Counted from the stretch's first letter, positions 6,673-15,308 are shown. The stretch is DNA of 21,800 bases from Treponema sp. (GCA_031268125.1 JAIRXT010000034.1:1-21800); one strand, 5' to 3'. Numbers and translations are program-made. The notes: generated from the letters alone by a model not told the origin.

Positions 6673-7107
6673 ATGACGGACCACGGTACCGGCAGCAAAG
6701 CCGCCGCTCATAACTCTGCCAAATCCGGCAGGACCAGTCCGGGCGAGAGGGCTGGTGAGGGCGGGGAGAATGTCCTTGGCCATCTTTTAAGGATCGAGGC
6801 CGATGCCGCTTCTCTGGTTGTTGACGCCCAGGCGGAGGCGGACCGGCGGATTGTCGAATCGGAAAAGCAGAACCGTGCCTGCTATGACGAAGAATATGCT
6901 CGACAGGCCGCCGAATTGGACAGGGCTTTTGAGGATGAAATTACCCGTATCCGGGCGGATTACCGGGACCAACTGGAGGCCTACCGGGAGAGTCTGGACC
7001 GGATCCCCGTGGATCAGGGGCGTTTTTCGGCCCTTATGGATGAATTTTTGGCCGGGGATTCGTCCCGGAAGGCTTTGAGGGGGCGGATGTCTCCCCAGGA
7101 GCTCTGA
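6673..7107 (+). CDS. V-type ATPase peripheral-stalk-like subunit (G/H-like coiled coil)
   Basis: A 144-residue charged protein. The first 35 residues are rich in Ser, Gly and Ala and probably disordered. Residues about 36-128 form a long amphipathic helix typical of peripheral stalk subunits (VLGHLLRIEADAASLVVDAQ, then repeated Glu/Arg heptads). In V/A-type operons a small coiled-coil gene of this kind (subunit G or H, which pairs with subunit E) commonly comes first. That position plus the helix are the evidence; no family-specific motif decides it. GAGG 6659-6662 precedes ATG 6673 by 10 nt. Two bases separate its stop from the subunit C start. The low-complexity N-terminal extension is unusual, and the true start could be further in. 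Confidence 0.65.
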   Translation: MTDHGTGSKAAAHNSAKSGRTSPGERAGEGGENVLGHLLRIEADAASLVVDAQAEADRRIVESEKQNRACYDEEYARQAAELDRAFEDEITRIRADYRDQLEAYRESLDRIPVDQGRFSALMDEFLAGDSSRKALRGRMSPQEL

Positions 7108-7109
7108 AC

Positions 7110-8213
7110 GTGGGGCTTCCGCGGAATTTCGGTTCCCCTATGCAGGCGGTGAGCAGACCGGGGGCAGGGGAACGGGCCTTTGTGTACGCCAAGGCCTGCG
7201 GAATTGTGGGGAAGTCCTTTGTCGCTAAACGGATCTCCGCACTGAAGCAGCCGGGCCGGCTTTCTGCATTGGACCGGCTTGTCTTTCCCCAGGGGAGCCG
7301 GGAGCTGCCGGAACGGGAACTGCTGCCGGATCTGGAGCGGAGGATCACGGACCGGACGGTTTCCCAGATCCTCGCCATCGTTTCATCCTATTCACGGCCC
7401 CCGGAACTTCTTCTGCGGTTACTGCGGACCTGGGAATATGCGGACCTTAAATCCAGCCTTAATGCGCTGGTAAGCGGGGAATCCTCGTTTCCTTCCTGGA
7501 CTAAGCTGGGTTCCTTTGCCGTGGTGCGCTTTGCCGCTTACCCGGACCTTTCCGCCATGCTCAAGGGGACGGAATTCGAGTTTCTTCTGGACAAGGAAAT
7601 GAACCTGGTCAAAGGGGGAAACGCGATAAAGGCCCAGACTGAACTGGATAAACGCTATTACCGTTCCCTGTGGCAGGCCATGAAGCAGCTTCCCCCCGGA
7701 GACAGGGCGGTATCGGAGCGGATTCTGGGGGAGGAGATCTCCCTGCGGAACTGCATCTGGGCCCTGCGGCTGCGGACGTACTACGGCATGACCGGCCGGG
7801 AGGCGGCGGAGCATCTGATGGATATCGGGCCCCTCAAAACGGCAAAAGCTTCCGGCCGTAAAAAGGGGGCTGAAGCCTCCGGTTCCCTGGCCGCCGATGC
7901 CTGTGCTATGCTGGAGTTCGGCTTGGATTCCCGCCCCGCCTGGAAAGGCTGGCGGCGGGAACGTTTCCTGAACCCTGAAACTCCCGGCCAGCCCTGGGCT
8001 GCGAATCCCCGGTACTTCCAGAACGCCGTTGGGGACTACCTTTACAGGCTGGCCCTGCGCAGCTTCCGCCGCAAGCCCTTTTCCGTAGACACGGCCTTTT
8101 GTTTTATACGGATCAAGCAGTATGAAGAAGACATTTTGATCAGTCTGGCTGAAGGCTTGGGCTTGGGTATGACCGGCCAGGATGTGTTGGCCCTTTTGGA
8201 GGTAATCCCGTGA
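7110..8213 (+). CDS. atpC: V-type ATPase subunit C (AC39/d family)
   Basis: A 367-residue helical protein of the C/AC39 family, the socket that couples the central rotor stalk to the membrane ring. The N-terminal segment YAKACGIVGKSFV, the repeated LRTWEYADLKSSL-type helices and the C-terminal IRIKQYEEDILISLAEGL segment fit this family. The length is close to the usual 320-380. GTG 7110 is supported by AGGAG at 7097-7101, 8 nt upstream. The stop overlaps the GTG of the next gene by 4 bases, so translation is probably coupled. In many archaeal and Thermus-type operons C follows K and E; here it precedes I. Confidence 0.85.
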   Translation: MGLPRNFGSPMQAVSRPGAGERAFVYAKACGIVGKSFVAKRISALKQPGRLSALDRLVFPQGSRELPERELLPDLERRITDRTVSQILAIVSSYSRPPELLLRLLRTWEYADLKSSLNALVSGESSFPSWTKLGSFAVVRFAAYPDLSAMLKGTEFEFLLDKEMNLVKGGNAIKAQTELDKRYYRSLWQAMKQLPPGDRAVSERILGEEISLRNCIWALRLRTYYGMTGREAAEHLMDIGPLKTAKASGRKKGAEASGSLAADACAMLEFGLDSRPAWKGWRRERFLNPETPGQPWAANPRYFQNAVGDYLYRLALRSFRRKPFSVDTAFCFIRIKQYEEDILISLAEGLGLGMTGQDVLALLEVIP

Positions 8214-10378
8214 TCCGTCCAAGAAAGATGAGGCATATCGAGCTTACGGTTCTCTCCCGGGACGTGGATCATGTGATCGAATACCTGGGCCGCCGGGGGA
8301 TTATACATTTTTCGGAAAACGCCGGAGAACAAAATGCAGGAAAAGCCGCAATCCGGGAGCTTCCGGCGGAAAACGCGGAACAGGATGCCGGGCTGCTGGG
8401 CATCGACCTGCGGGCGGGCGCTCCGGAGGCCCCCGCCCGGCCGGGGGACCCTTCGGCACGGGAGCGCCAGGCAGCGGAGGTTCATTCCCTGGACCAGGCG
8501 GCCTTCCGGTATATCCGGGACAACCTTGAAAAGCTCCGCTCCGGCGCCGCCTTTCTGGACATTGAGCTTCCCGATGAGCCGGAAGAGAACACAATGCTCC
8601 CCGGCGAGGAGGAAGGGGTTTTGGCCGGTAAGCTCCATGAGGGAGTAAGCAATCTTATCAGCCGGGAGAACGAAGCGGTCCAGGAGACGCGCAAGGTGGA
8701 GGAAGCCCTGAACGAGGCCCGGGCCTTTGTTAACCTGAACGCCCCCTTTGCGGATCTTGATCAGCTTTCCTACCTTACCCTGCGATTGGGCCGTCTGGAC
8801 ATTAAGGCCCAGGAACAGGTTAGGCGGAGTCTGGCGGACCGGGCGGTGATCATCTCCCTGGAGGAGGGGGAGCGGATCCTTGCGGCCGCGTCCCGGCGGG
8901 GCCGTTTTGCCCTGGATTCGGAGCTGAAAAAGGCCGGTTTTATTCCCATTTCCATACCGGAAGGTTATAAGGGTATTCCCCCGGAGCTTCTGGAGGGGCT
9001 GGAAAAGCGGCTGGCCGCGGCAAAACTGGAACTGGAACAGGTACGGGCCGATAAGGAAGAACTGGCCCGTGAAAACAGGTCCCGGTTCCGGGCGCTTACG
9101 GCCTCTTACCTTATGGCCGTTGCGGTGGAGCAGTTGAAAAGCAGGATTGCGGCCACCCGGAGTATCTACGTTCTTTCGGGTTGGGCCCCCCAGGATATCA
9201 TTGCGGGCATGGTGGAAGACCTTGCCCGGATCACGGAAAAGCGGATAGCCATTCGTGCCTTCACCCCCGAAGAAATGCCGGAAGTTATGGAGGGCCGGGA
9301 AAAGGTCCCGGTTTCCCTAAAACACGGCGCCTACATTAGAGGTTTTGAGCGGCTGGTCTTTTCATACGGCGCTCCCCTCTACGGAACCATCGATCCTACC
9401 CCTTTTGTGGCGGTCTTTTTTTCTATCCTCTTTGGAATTATGTTTGGAGATCTGGGGCAGGGCCTTGTTCTCTTCCTCCTGGGGCTGCTTACCAGCTCCC
9501 GGGGTTCCCGGGCCCTGAAGAATTTCCGCGGCTATTCTACGCCCCTTATTGCCGTGGGGATCGCTTCGATGGTCATGGGCCTTTTGACCGGAGAAGTTTT
9601 CGCTATGGAGGGACTCCTGGCGGCCCCTACCAGGGCGGTAACGGGCTTTTTTATGGGCATTTTCGGCATTGACGGGGAGGCGCCGGAGCGGATCCTCCAC
9701 CTGATGCCCGAAAAGGGCAATGTACTCAGGCTGTTTTACTTCTTCGGCTTTACTATTTCCGTGGGGGTGGTCCTTAACTCCATCGGACTTGTGGTGAATA
9801 TCCTGAATCTCCTTTCCCTTAAGCACTATGAAAAGGCTTTTTTTTCCAAAATCGGCCTGTCGGGGCTGTTGTTCTTCTGGTATGCCATTTTTATTGCCGT
9901 GCGTTGTCTTGCCGGGGGGCGTTTTGCCTGGTTTGATGCGGCGGGCCTTGTACTTCCGGTTTTCAGCATCTTTTTTGGTCCTGTTTTGTGGCGCCTTATC
10001 TCCGGGGAGCGGCCTGTTTTACAGGAAGGACTCCTGGTTTTTATCATGGAAGGCCTGGTGGAGATTCTGGAAACCCTTTCAACCTATGTTTCTAATACGG
10101 TAAGCTTCCTCCGGGTGGGGGCCTTTGCCCTGTCCCATGCAGTACTTTCGTTTATCGTGTTTACCCTTTCGGGTATGGTGGGCAGCGGGGCGGCGGCCGG
10201 TCCGGTCTTCGCCTTCGTGGTGGTGGCCTTTGGAAACGTCATTATCATCGTGTTGGAAGGGATGATCGTGGCTATCCAGGTGGTGCGTCTTCAGTATTAC
10301 GAATTTTTTAGTAAATTTTTTACTGAGACTGGAGTAGCCTTTGCTCCTTTCCGGTTCCGTAAGGAAGTGCAGGGCTAA
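8210..10378 (+). CDS. atpI: V-type ATPase membrane subunit I (subunit a)
   Basis: A 722-residue stator membrane subunit that forms the ion half-channels against the K ring. Residues 1 to about 380 are a soluble dumbbell with long coiled coils (for example around LEKRLAAAKLELEQVRADKEEL). The C-terminal half has about seven membrane helices, starting at VAVFFSILFGIMFGDLGQG. Helix 7 contains SFLRVGAFALSHA with Arg635, the invariant Arg that contacts the carboxylate of subunit K during rotation. VLEGMIVAIQVVRLQYYEFFSKFF near the end is another family signature. GTG 8210 has GGAGG at 8198-8202 and overlaps the subunit C stop. The residues expected for function are present. Confidence 0.95.
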   Translation: MIRPRKMRHIELTVLSRDVDHVIEYLGRRGIIHFSENAGEQNAGKAAIRELPAENAEQDAGLLGIDLRAGAPEAPARPGDPSARERQAAEVHSLDQAAFRYIRDNLEKLRSGAAFLDIELPDEPEENTMLPGEEEGVLAGKLHEGVSNLISRENEAVQETRKVEEALNEARAFVNLNAPFADLDQLSYLTLRLGRLDIKAQEQVRRSLADRAVIISLEEGERILAAASRRGRFALDSELKKAGFIPISIPEGYKGIPPELLEGLEKRLAAAKLELEQVRADKEELARENRSRFRALTASYLMAVAVEQLKSRIAATRSIYVLSGWAPQDIIAGMVEDLARITEKRIAIRAFTPEEMPEVMEGREKVPVSLKHGAYIRGFERLVFSYGAPLYGTIDPTPFVAVFFSILFGIMFGDLGQGLVLFLLGLLTSSRGSRALKNFRGYSTPLIAVGIASMVMGLLTGEVFAMEGLLAAPTRAVTGFFMGIFGIDGEAPERILHLMPEKGNVLRLFYFFGFTISVGVVLNSIGLVVNILNLLSLKHYEKAFFSKIGLSGLLFFWYAIFIAVRCLAGGRFAWFDAAGLVLPVFSIFFGPVLWRLISGERPVLQEGLLVFIMEGLVEILETLSTYVSNTVSFLRVGAFALSHAVLSFIVFTLSGMVGSGAAAGPVFAFVVVAFGNVIIIVLEGMIVAIQVVRLQYYEFFSKFFTETGVAFAPFRFRKEVQG

Positions 10379-10390
10379 TACTGGATTTTG

Positions 10391-10406
10391 GCGGCGGTTC
10401 CGCCGC
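10391..10406 (+). other. Strong GC hairpin between subunits I and K
   Basis: GCGGCGG-TT-CCGCCGC is a perfect 7-bp palindrome just after the atpI stop and 8 bases before the atpK ribosome site. It may be a processing or stabilising element that lets the proteolipid be made in excess of subunit I. No U tract follows, so it is not a normal terminator. Confidence 0.55.
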
Positions 10407-10423
10407 TTGTTATAGGAGTGTAT

Positions 10424-10732
10424 ATGAAGCGTATTATTGTGTTGCTGATGCTGATTCTGTTTGTCGCGGCATTTCCGGTCCTTGCCCAGGAAGCCGCCGA
10501 AACAGCAGAGGGGGGCGCCGCCGCGCCGGTTTGGAAGTACTTTGCCGCCGCCCTGGCGGTGGGGTTTTCCTGCATTGCCGGGGGTATCGCCGTGGGGCAA
10601 ATCGGAGCAGCGGCTATGGGGGCCATGAGCGAGAATCCCGAACTTGCCGGGAAGGCCATCCCCTATGTCGGACTGGCGGAAGGAATTTGTCTTTGGGGCT
10701 TTTTGGTGGGCCTATTGATATTATTCTTTTGA
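10424..10732 (+). CDS. atpK: V-type ATPase proteolipid subunit K (rotor ring)
   Basis: A 102-residue proteolipid that forms the rotating membrane ring. Residues 1-22 (MKRIIVLLMLILFVAAFPVLAQ) resemble a cleavable signal sequence. Residues about 38-68 form helix 1 (AVGFSCIAGGIAVGQIGAA) and 79-102 form helix 2 with the ion-carrying Glu86 in YVGLAEGICLWGF. It is a two-helix form, not the four-helix form of eukaryotes and Enterococcus. Gln59 on helix 1 could help bind the ion, but helix 2 lacks the Ser/Thr after Glu that marks many Na+-binding rings, so H+ versus Na+ cannot be settled. AGGAG (10414-10418) lies 5 nt before ATG 10424; an upstream in-frame TTG at 10388 lacks a ribosome site. Confidence 0.93.
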   Translation: MKRIIVLLMLILFVAAFPVLAQEAAETAEGGAAAPVWKYFAAALAVGFSCIAGGIAVGQIGAAAMGAMSENPELAGKAIPYVGLAEGICLWGFLVGLLILFF

Positions 10733-10738
10733 GTTTTT

Positions 10739-11080
10739 ATGGATTACTTTTTTATCGGCGATCCGGAACTGGTTACTGCCTTCCGTTTTGTGGGCATAGG
10801 GGGAAAGGCTGTGGCGGATGCCGCTGAGGCAAAGGCCGCTTTTCTCCGAATTACCCGGGGGCTGGATGAAACCACCGGCGTAGTGCTTCCCGGAGAGGCG
10901 CGGTGCCGGGTGTTGATCATTACCGAGGAAACTGCGGATTGGCTGGGGGATCTCCTGATCGATTGGCAGCTTTCCGACCGGTATCCCCTGATCGTGGAAA
11001 TTCCCGGTATTCTGGGCCGTCTTCCGGGCCGTAAAACCCTGGTGGATTCGATCCGCGAGGCTATCGGTATTCATGTTTAA
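10739..11080 (+). CDS. atpF: V-type ATPase subunit F
   Basis: A 113-residue Rossmann-like central-stalk subunit that binds subunit D in related enzymes. Its start, MDYFFIGDPELVTAFRFVGIGG, is characteristic of the family. CRVLIITEETADWL and YPLIVEIPG complete the conserved core. ATG 10739 begins 6 bases after the subunit K stop, with only a GAG-type ribosome site, so it probably relies on coupling to K. The length matches the usual 100-115. Its usual partner, subunit D, is not found in the window. Confidence 0.9.
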   Translation: MDYFFIGDPELVTAFRFVGIGGKAVADAAEAKAAFLRITRGLDETTGVVLPGEARCRVLIITEETADWLGDLLIDWQLSDRYPLIVEIPGILGRLPGRKTLVDSIREAIGIHV

Positions 11081-11091
11081 ATAGGTGTGCG

Positions 11092-11808
11092 ATGGAAGAA
11101 CTACAGTCAACCGAGGTGCTGGACCGGGAAATTCTGGAAGATGCCCGGCGCAAAGCCTTTCGTATCCTTAAATCCGCCGATGATACGGTGAAATCCAATG
11201 CCCTTACCTGGGAAAAGAAGACAAAAAAGGCTGCCTTCGATCTAAAACAGCGTTTTGAAGAACGCCGGGATAAGAGTTCTGAGGAGATTATGGCCCGGCT
11301 TCCCCTGGATAAACGCCGGGCGGAATCGGAGAAGATTGAACGGCTGGCCGGCGACGCCCTGGACCTGTGGTACAAGACCCAGAGCCGGGATCGGATTCTG
11401 GGGCTTCTGGAGACGGAACTACGGCGCCGTTTGGGAGATTGCCCGGAATTCGGGGATGCCGGCGCCGGCGCTCCACGGCGTATCAAGGCCATGTTTTACA
11501 AGCTTGGCAGGGAAGAAGGGGAAACGTTGCTGGCAAAAGTTCTTTCACCGGGTAGTTGGGAAACGGTTGATTATAATTTGAGCGTAGAGGGCGCCGCTTC
11601 GGCTTCCTCCACCGGGGCTGGGGCCGCCATCAGGGCCTCCGGGGTCTTGTCCGGCAGGTACCCGGAACTGGTTTTGGACAGCCCCGGGGTGCGAATCACC
11701 GCCTCCGTCAACATGCTGGCGGCCGCTCTTTTTGCGGACTACCGCGGGGAACTTACCGCCGCCCTTATCGGGGAAAATCACCGGATCCTCGCCGGGGGGC
11801 CGCAATGA
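11092..11808 (+). CDS. atpE: V-type ATPase subunit E (peripheral stalk)
   Basis: A 238-residue stalk subunit. Residues about 5-85 are a long charged helix with the pattern ILEDARRKAFRILKSADDTV and KAAFDLKQRFEERR, as expected for the helix that coils with subunit G. The C-terminal half is globular and contains GVRITASVNMLAAALFADYRGELTAA-like sequence typical of subunit E (a segment that contacts subunit B). AGGTG around 11083 precedes ATG 11092. Its TGA overlaps the ATG of subunit A as ATGA. A small low-complexity patch (ASASSTGAGAA) near residue 170 is unusual but probably a surface loop. Confidence 0.85.
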   Translation: MEELQSTEVLDREILEDARRKAFRILKSADDTVKSNALTWEKKTKKAAFDLKQRFEERRDKSSEEIMARLPLDKRRAESEKIERLAGDALDLWYKTQSRDRILGLLETELRRRLGDCPEFGDAGAGAPRRIKAMFYKLGREEGETLLAKVLSPGSWETVDYNLSVEGAASASSTGAGAAIRASGVLSGRYPELVLDSPGVRITASVNMLAAALFADYRGELTAALIGENHRILAGGPQ

Positions 11809-13616
11809 TAAAAGGCAGGGTAAAACGGATCTCCGGCCCCATTATCCGGGCCGAGGGCCTGGGAAGCGCCGGGCTCTTCGACGTGGTGGAAGTGGGGGAG
11901 AAGCGGATCATCGGGGAGATTGTCCGCCTTGAGCGGGACGATGCGGTGATTCAGGTTTACGAGGATGATACGGGGCTGCAGATAGGGGCCCCGGTAAACT
12001 CCACCGGCCGGCCCCTTTCGGTGCTGCTGGGGCCGGGCCTTATCGGTACCATCTACGACGGCATTCAGCGGCCTTTGGAGGCCCTTTTTAAGCAGAGCGG
12101 GGCCTTTATGGAGGCAGGTTCCCGGGGGGAACCCTTGGATACCCAAAGGACTTGGCATTTTGTCCCGGAAGCTTCCCTGGTGGAAAAACTGCGGAACGGC
12201 GAAACGGTGGAAGTTGTCCCCGGCCTGGTGCTGGGGACCGTCAAAGAGACCGAAAGCATCAGTTGTAAAATTATGGCCCCCCCCGGCGTCCGGGGCGGCA
12301 GCATTACCGCGCTCTGCGGGGAAGGGGACTATACTATCGGCGCAACGGTTGCCACAACCAGCCTGGGGGGGGAGATTCCCGTGGCCCAGTGGTGGCCGGT
12401 CCGTATGCCCCGGCCTTCCCTGGACAGGCTTTCCCCGGATCAACCCCTGATTACCGGGGAACGGGTCATCGACGTGTTTTTCCCCCTGTCCAAGGGGGGG
12501 ACCGCCGCTATTCCCGGGGGTTTCGGCACGGGCAAGACCATGACCCAGCACGCCATTGCCAAATGGTGCGACGCCCAGGTGATCATCTACATCGGCTGCG
12601 GGGAGCGGGGCAACGAGATGACCGACGTGCTCACCGAGTTTCCCCGCCTTCAGGACCCCCGGACCGGGCGTTCCCTGATGGAGCGGACGATCCTTATCGC
12701 CAATACCTCCAACATGCCCGTGGCCGCCCGGGAAGTTTCGATCTACACCGGTGTTACCCTGGCGGAATTCTACCGGGACATGGGCTACCACGTGGCGATT
12801 ATGGCGGATTCCACCAGCCGCTGGGCGGAGGCCCTGCGGGAACTTTCCGGCCGCATGGAGGAGATGCCTGCGGAGGAAGGATTCCCCGCGTATCTGCCCA
12901 CCCGGCTTGCGGAGTTCTACGAGCGGGCCGGCCGGGTCAGGACCCTTTCCGGGCAGGAAGGTTCGGTGTCGATTATCGGGGCCGTGTCCCCCCCCGGCGG
13001 GGACTTTTCCGAGCCCGTAACCCAGCATACCAAGCGGTTTATCCGCTGTTTCTGGGCCCTGGACCGGGACCTGGCCAATGCCCGGCATTACCCGGCCATA
13101 AGCTGGATCGACAGTTACTCGGAGTACGCCGAGGAGCTTAAGCCCTGGTGGGAAAAGGTGAATCCCCAGTGGGCCCAGTCCCGGCAGGAGGCCCTGGACC
13201 TTCTGAAACGGGAGCAGCGGCTGTCGGAGATTGTGCGGCTTATCGGCCCCGACGCCCTGCCGGACGATCAGCGGCTGGTCCTTATCACCGCGGAGATTCT
13301 TAAAAACGGTTTTTTACAGCAGAATTCCTATGATGAGGTAGATATGTACTGCGTTCCCGCCAAGCAGATCCGGCTTCTGGAACTTATCATGGTCTTTCAC
13401 CGCCGGGCCCTGACCTGCATCAAGCTGGGAGCCCCGCTGCCCAAGATCACCAGTCTCCCCATCCGGGAAAATCTTTCCCGCCTGAAGAGCGTTGTCAAAA
13501 ACGACGAACTTGGGGGGCTTGAGGATTTTGAGCGGGAGATGAAGGCGGGCCTTGAGGAACTGGAACGGAGTTATCGGGACATTGACGGGCTTAGTCTGAG
13601 GGAGGTTGTGTCATGA
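11805..13616 (+). CDS. atpA: V-type ATPase catalytic subunit A
   Basis: A 603-residue catalytic subunit that binds and hydrolyses or makes ATP. The P-loop GGFGTGKTMTQ includes Lys244. The catalytic Glu267 lies in CGERGNEMTDVL. Further landmarks are the non-homologous insert after about residue 110, SNMPVAAREVSIYTGVTLAE, MADSTSRWAEALRE and QEGSVSIIGAVSPPGGDFSEP. The length fits V/A-type A subunits (about 580-610), not the shorter F-type beta. The start overlaps the subunit E stop (ATGA), and a G-rich run is the only ribosome-site candidate. All catalytic motifs are intact, so the enzyme should be active if its other subunits are supplied. Confidence 0.97.
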   Translation: MIKGRVKRISGPIIRAEGLGSAGLFDVVEVGEKRIIGEIVRLERDDAVIQVYEDDTGLQIGAPVNSTGRPLSVLLGPGLIGTIYDGIQRPLEALFKQSGAFMEAGSRGEPLDTQRTWHFVPEASLVEKLRNGETVEVVPGLVLGTVKETESISCKIMAPPGVRGGSITALCGEGDYTIGATVATTSLGGEIPVAQWWPVRMPRPSLDRLSPDQPLITGERVIDVFFPLSKGGTAAIPGGFGTGKTMTQHAIAKWCDAQVIIYIGCGERGNEMTDVLTEFPRLQDPRTGRSLMERTILIANTSNMPVAAREVSIYTGVTLAEFYRDMGYHVAIMADSTSRWAEALRELSGRMEEMPAEEGFPAYLPTRLAEFYERAGRVRTLSGQEGSVSIIGAVSPPGGDFSEPVTQHTKRFIRCFWALDRDLANARHYPAISWIDSYSEYAEELKPWWEKVNPQWAQSRQEALDLLKREQRLSEIVRLIGPDALPDDQRLVLITAEILKNGFLQQNSYDEVDMYCVPAKQIRLLELIMVFHRRALTCIKLGAPLPKITSLPIRENLSRLKSVVKNDELGGLEDFEREMKAGLEELERSYRDIDGLSLREVVS

Positions 13617-15052
13617 GGGGGGTTGAATACCGGGGTCTTACCCGAATCGAGGGGCCCGTGGTGATAACCCAGCGAAGCCGCAACGTGGGTTTTAACGAGG
13701 TGGTGGCGGTCTACGACCGGGAAGAGGGCCGCAGGCTGGGCCGGGTGGTGGACATGAGTGAAGACTGGACCGCCATCCAGATTTTCGGCAGCAATACGGG
13801 GCTTTCCGCCGATGATTCCCGGGTGGAATTCCTGGGGAAGCCCATGGAACTGCGGGTCGGCCCCGGTCTTTTGGGCCGAATCTTCAACGGTCTGGGGGAG
13901 CCTATCGACGGCTACGGGGACATTTTTTCTTCCACCACCCTGGACGTGAACGGCCTCCCCATCAACCCCTATGCCCGGACCTACCCCCGGGATTTTATCC
14001 AGACCGGTATTTCCGCCATTGACGGCATGAACACCCTGATCCGGGGGCAGAAACTCCCCATCTTTTCCGGCAACGGGCTTCCCCACAACCGGCTGGCGGC
14101 CCAGATTGTCCGGCAGGCGAAGATCCTGAGCTTTGACGCCCAGGGTAATCCCGTTTCCGGCGACACCTCCGAACCCTTTGTCATCGTGTTCTGCGCTATG
14201 GGGGTCAAGTACGATGTGGCCCGCTTCTTTTTGGACGATTTTGAACGTACCGGGGTCCTGACCAACGTGGTGGTTTTCCTGTCCCTGGCGGACGCTCCCA
14301 GCCTGGAACGGCTTGTGGCCCCCCGCTGCGCCCTTACCGCCGCGGAGTACCTGGCTTACGAGCGGAACATGCACGTCTTGGTGGTGATGACCGACATGAC
14401 CAACTACTGCGAAGCCCTGCGGGAGGTTTCTTCAATACGGGGGGAGGTGCCCAGCCGCAAGGGCTACCCCGGCTACCTCTATTCGGAACTGGCAAGCCTT
14501 TACGAGCGGGCAGGGAAAATCAACGGTTCCAGCGGTTCCATCACCCAGATTCCCATCCTCACCATGCCCAATGACGACATCAGCCACCCCATTCCTGACC
14601 TTTCCGGCTACATCACCGAGGGGCAGATCGTCCTGGACCGGGAACTGTTCCAGCGGGGGGTTTTCCCGCCGGTGGCGGGGCTTCCCAGCCTTTCCCGGCT
14701 CATGAAGGACGGCATTGGGCCGGGTATGACCAGGGAGGACCATAAAGACGTGTCCAGCCAGCTTTTTGCAGCCTATTCAAAGGTGAAGCAGGTGCGGAAC
14801 CTGGCTTCGATTATCGGGGAAGAGGAACTGTCCGAGGCCGACAAACAGTACCTGAAATTCGGTGAAAAGTTTGAAACCATTTTTCTTTCCCAGGGTGAAT
14901 ATGAAAACCGGGACATCGGCCGTACCCTGGACCTGGGCTGGGCGGCCCTTACCGAAATTCCCCGGGACGAACTGCTGCGGGTCAACAAGGAATACATCGA
15001 CAAGTACCTGATCCCGATTCTGGCAAAGGAACACGGCGCCAATCCTGCCTGA
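13613..15052 (+). CDS. atpB: V-type ATPase regulatory subunit B
   Basis: A 479-residue nucleotide-binding but non-catalytic subunit that alternates with A in the head. The P-loop position is degenerate (FSGNGLPHNRLAAQ, about residues 150-165), as is normal for B. MTDMTNYCEALREVSS, YPGYLYSELASLYERAG and DDISHPIPDLSGYITEGQI are B-family signatures. GGAGG (13601-13605) precedes ATG 13613 by 7 nt, and the start overlaps the subunit A stop. The last 20 codons occur again at 16243-16303, downstream of the DUF3800 cassette, with one amino-acid change. The copy here is the one joined to the full gene. Subunit D normally follows B in V/A operons but is absent. Confidence 0.97.
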   Translation: MRGVEYRGLTRIEGPVVITQRSRNVGFNEVVAVYDREEGRRLGRVVDMSEDWTAIQIFGSNTGLSADDSRVEFLGKPMELRVGPGLLGRIFNGLGEPIDGYGDIFSSTTLDVNGLPINPYARTYPRDFIQTGISAIDGMNTLIRGQKLPIFSGNGLPHNRLAAQIVRQAKILSFDAQGNPVSGDTSEPFVIVFCAMGVKYDVARFFLDDFERTGVLTNVVVFLSLADAPSLERLVAPRCALTAAEYLAYERNMHVLVVMTDMTNYCEALREVSSIRGEVPSRKGYPGYLYSELASLYERAGKINGSSGSITQIPILTMPNDDISHPIPDLSGYITEGQIVLDRELFQRGVFPPVAGLPSLSRLMKDGIGPGMTREDHKDVSSQLFAAYSKVKQVRNLASIIGEEELSEADKQYLKFGEKFETIFLSQGEYENRDIGRTLDLGWAALTEIPRDELLRVNKEYIDKYLIPILAKEHGANPA

Positions 15053-15071
15053 CGATAAGCCGCCGTACCTT
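14989..15071 (+). repeat. Direct repeat copy 1: atpB 3' end plus 19 bases
   Basis: These 83 bases match 16242-16324 at 79 positions. They span the last 63 coding bases of atpB, including the TGA, and 19 bases beyond. The first 39 bases are identical. The four differences are all coding: three silent third-position changes and one His-to-Pro change. Homology ends sharply on both sides. Confidence 0.95.
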
Positions 15072-15079
15072 TAGCGCGC

Positions 15080-15098
15080 AGAAATTTCTCTTTTTTTT
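15080..15098 (+). terminator. Short palindrome followed by T8 after atpB
   Basis: AGAAATTTCT (15080-15089) is followed by C and eight T (15091-15098). The T tract is strong, but the stem is short and AT-only without a proper loop. Together with the large hairpin that follows, it may end transcription of the ATPase operon. Confidence 0.35.
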
Positions 15099-15105
15099 GG
15101 GCGCA

Positions 15106-15150
15106 TCCCTCGTCTGCGGCGCCGCCTGTGGCACGCCGCAGGCGAAGGGA
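15106..15150. other. Long stable hairpin at the left edge of the cassette
   Basis: TCCCT plus CGTCTGCGGCG (15106-15121) pairs with CGCCGCAGGCG plus AGGGA (15134-15150), giving 16 bp with one wobble and one bulged A around a 12-nt loop. No coding sequence is evident here. It could be a terminator core, a palindromic dispersed repeat or a terminal structure of the inserted segment. Confidence 0.6.
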
Positions 15151-15281
15151 CCGGGCTATCCGCTCCAATCTTTTGCCGTCCGCGGGCGCCAAAAGTATTT
15201 CCGCTTTTATCCCTTGCGCGGTTGAAAAATGCCACATGTTGTTTTTTAGCCCGTCAGACGAAATACCAGTTTGTTTTAAAA

Positions 15282-15308
15282 TTACACAAGCATGTGTAAT
15301 CCATGGAT
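15282..15308. other. Palindromes over the end of the DUF3800 gene
   Basis: TTACACA-AGCA-TGTGTAA (15282-15299) is a perfect 7-bp hairpin that includes the stop codon. It is followed by ATCCATGGAT (15299-15308), a 10-base palindrome inside the last codons. A related string, ATTACACAA-two bases-ATGTG, recurs at 16378-16393. Confidence 0.4.

Noticed and set aside
14773..15237. Long minus-strand open frame over the end of atpB
   Set aside because: It is antisense to the conserved atpB frame for most of its length, has no ribosome site, and its novel part is low-complexity Arg/Ala sequence from palindromic DNA.
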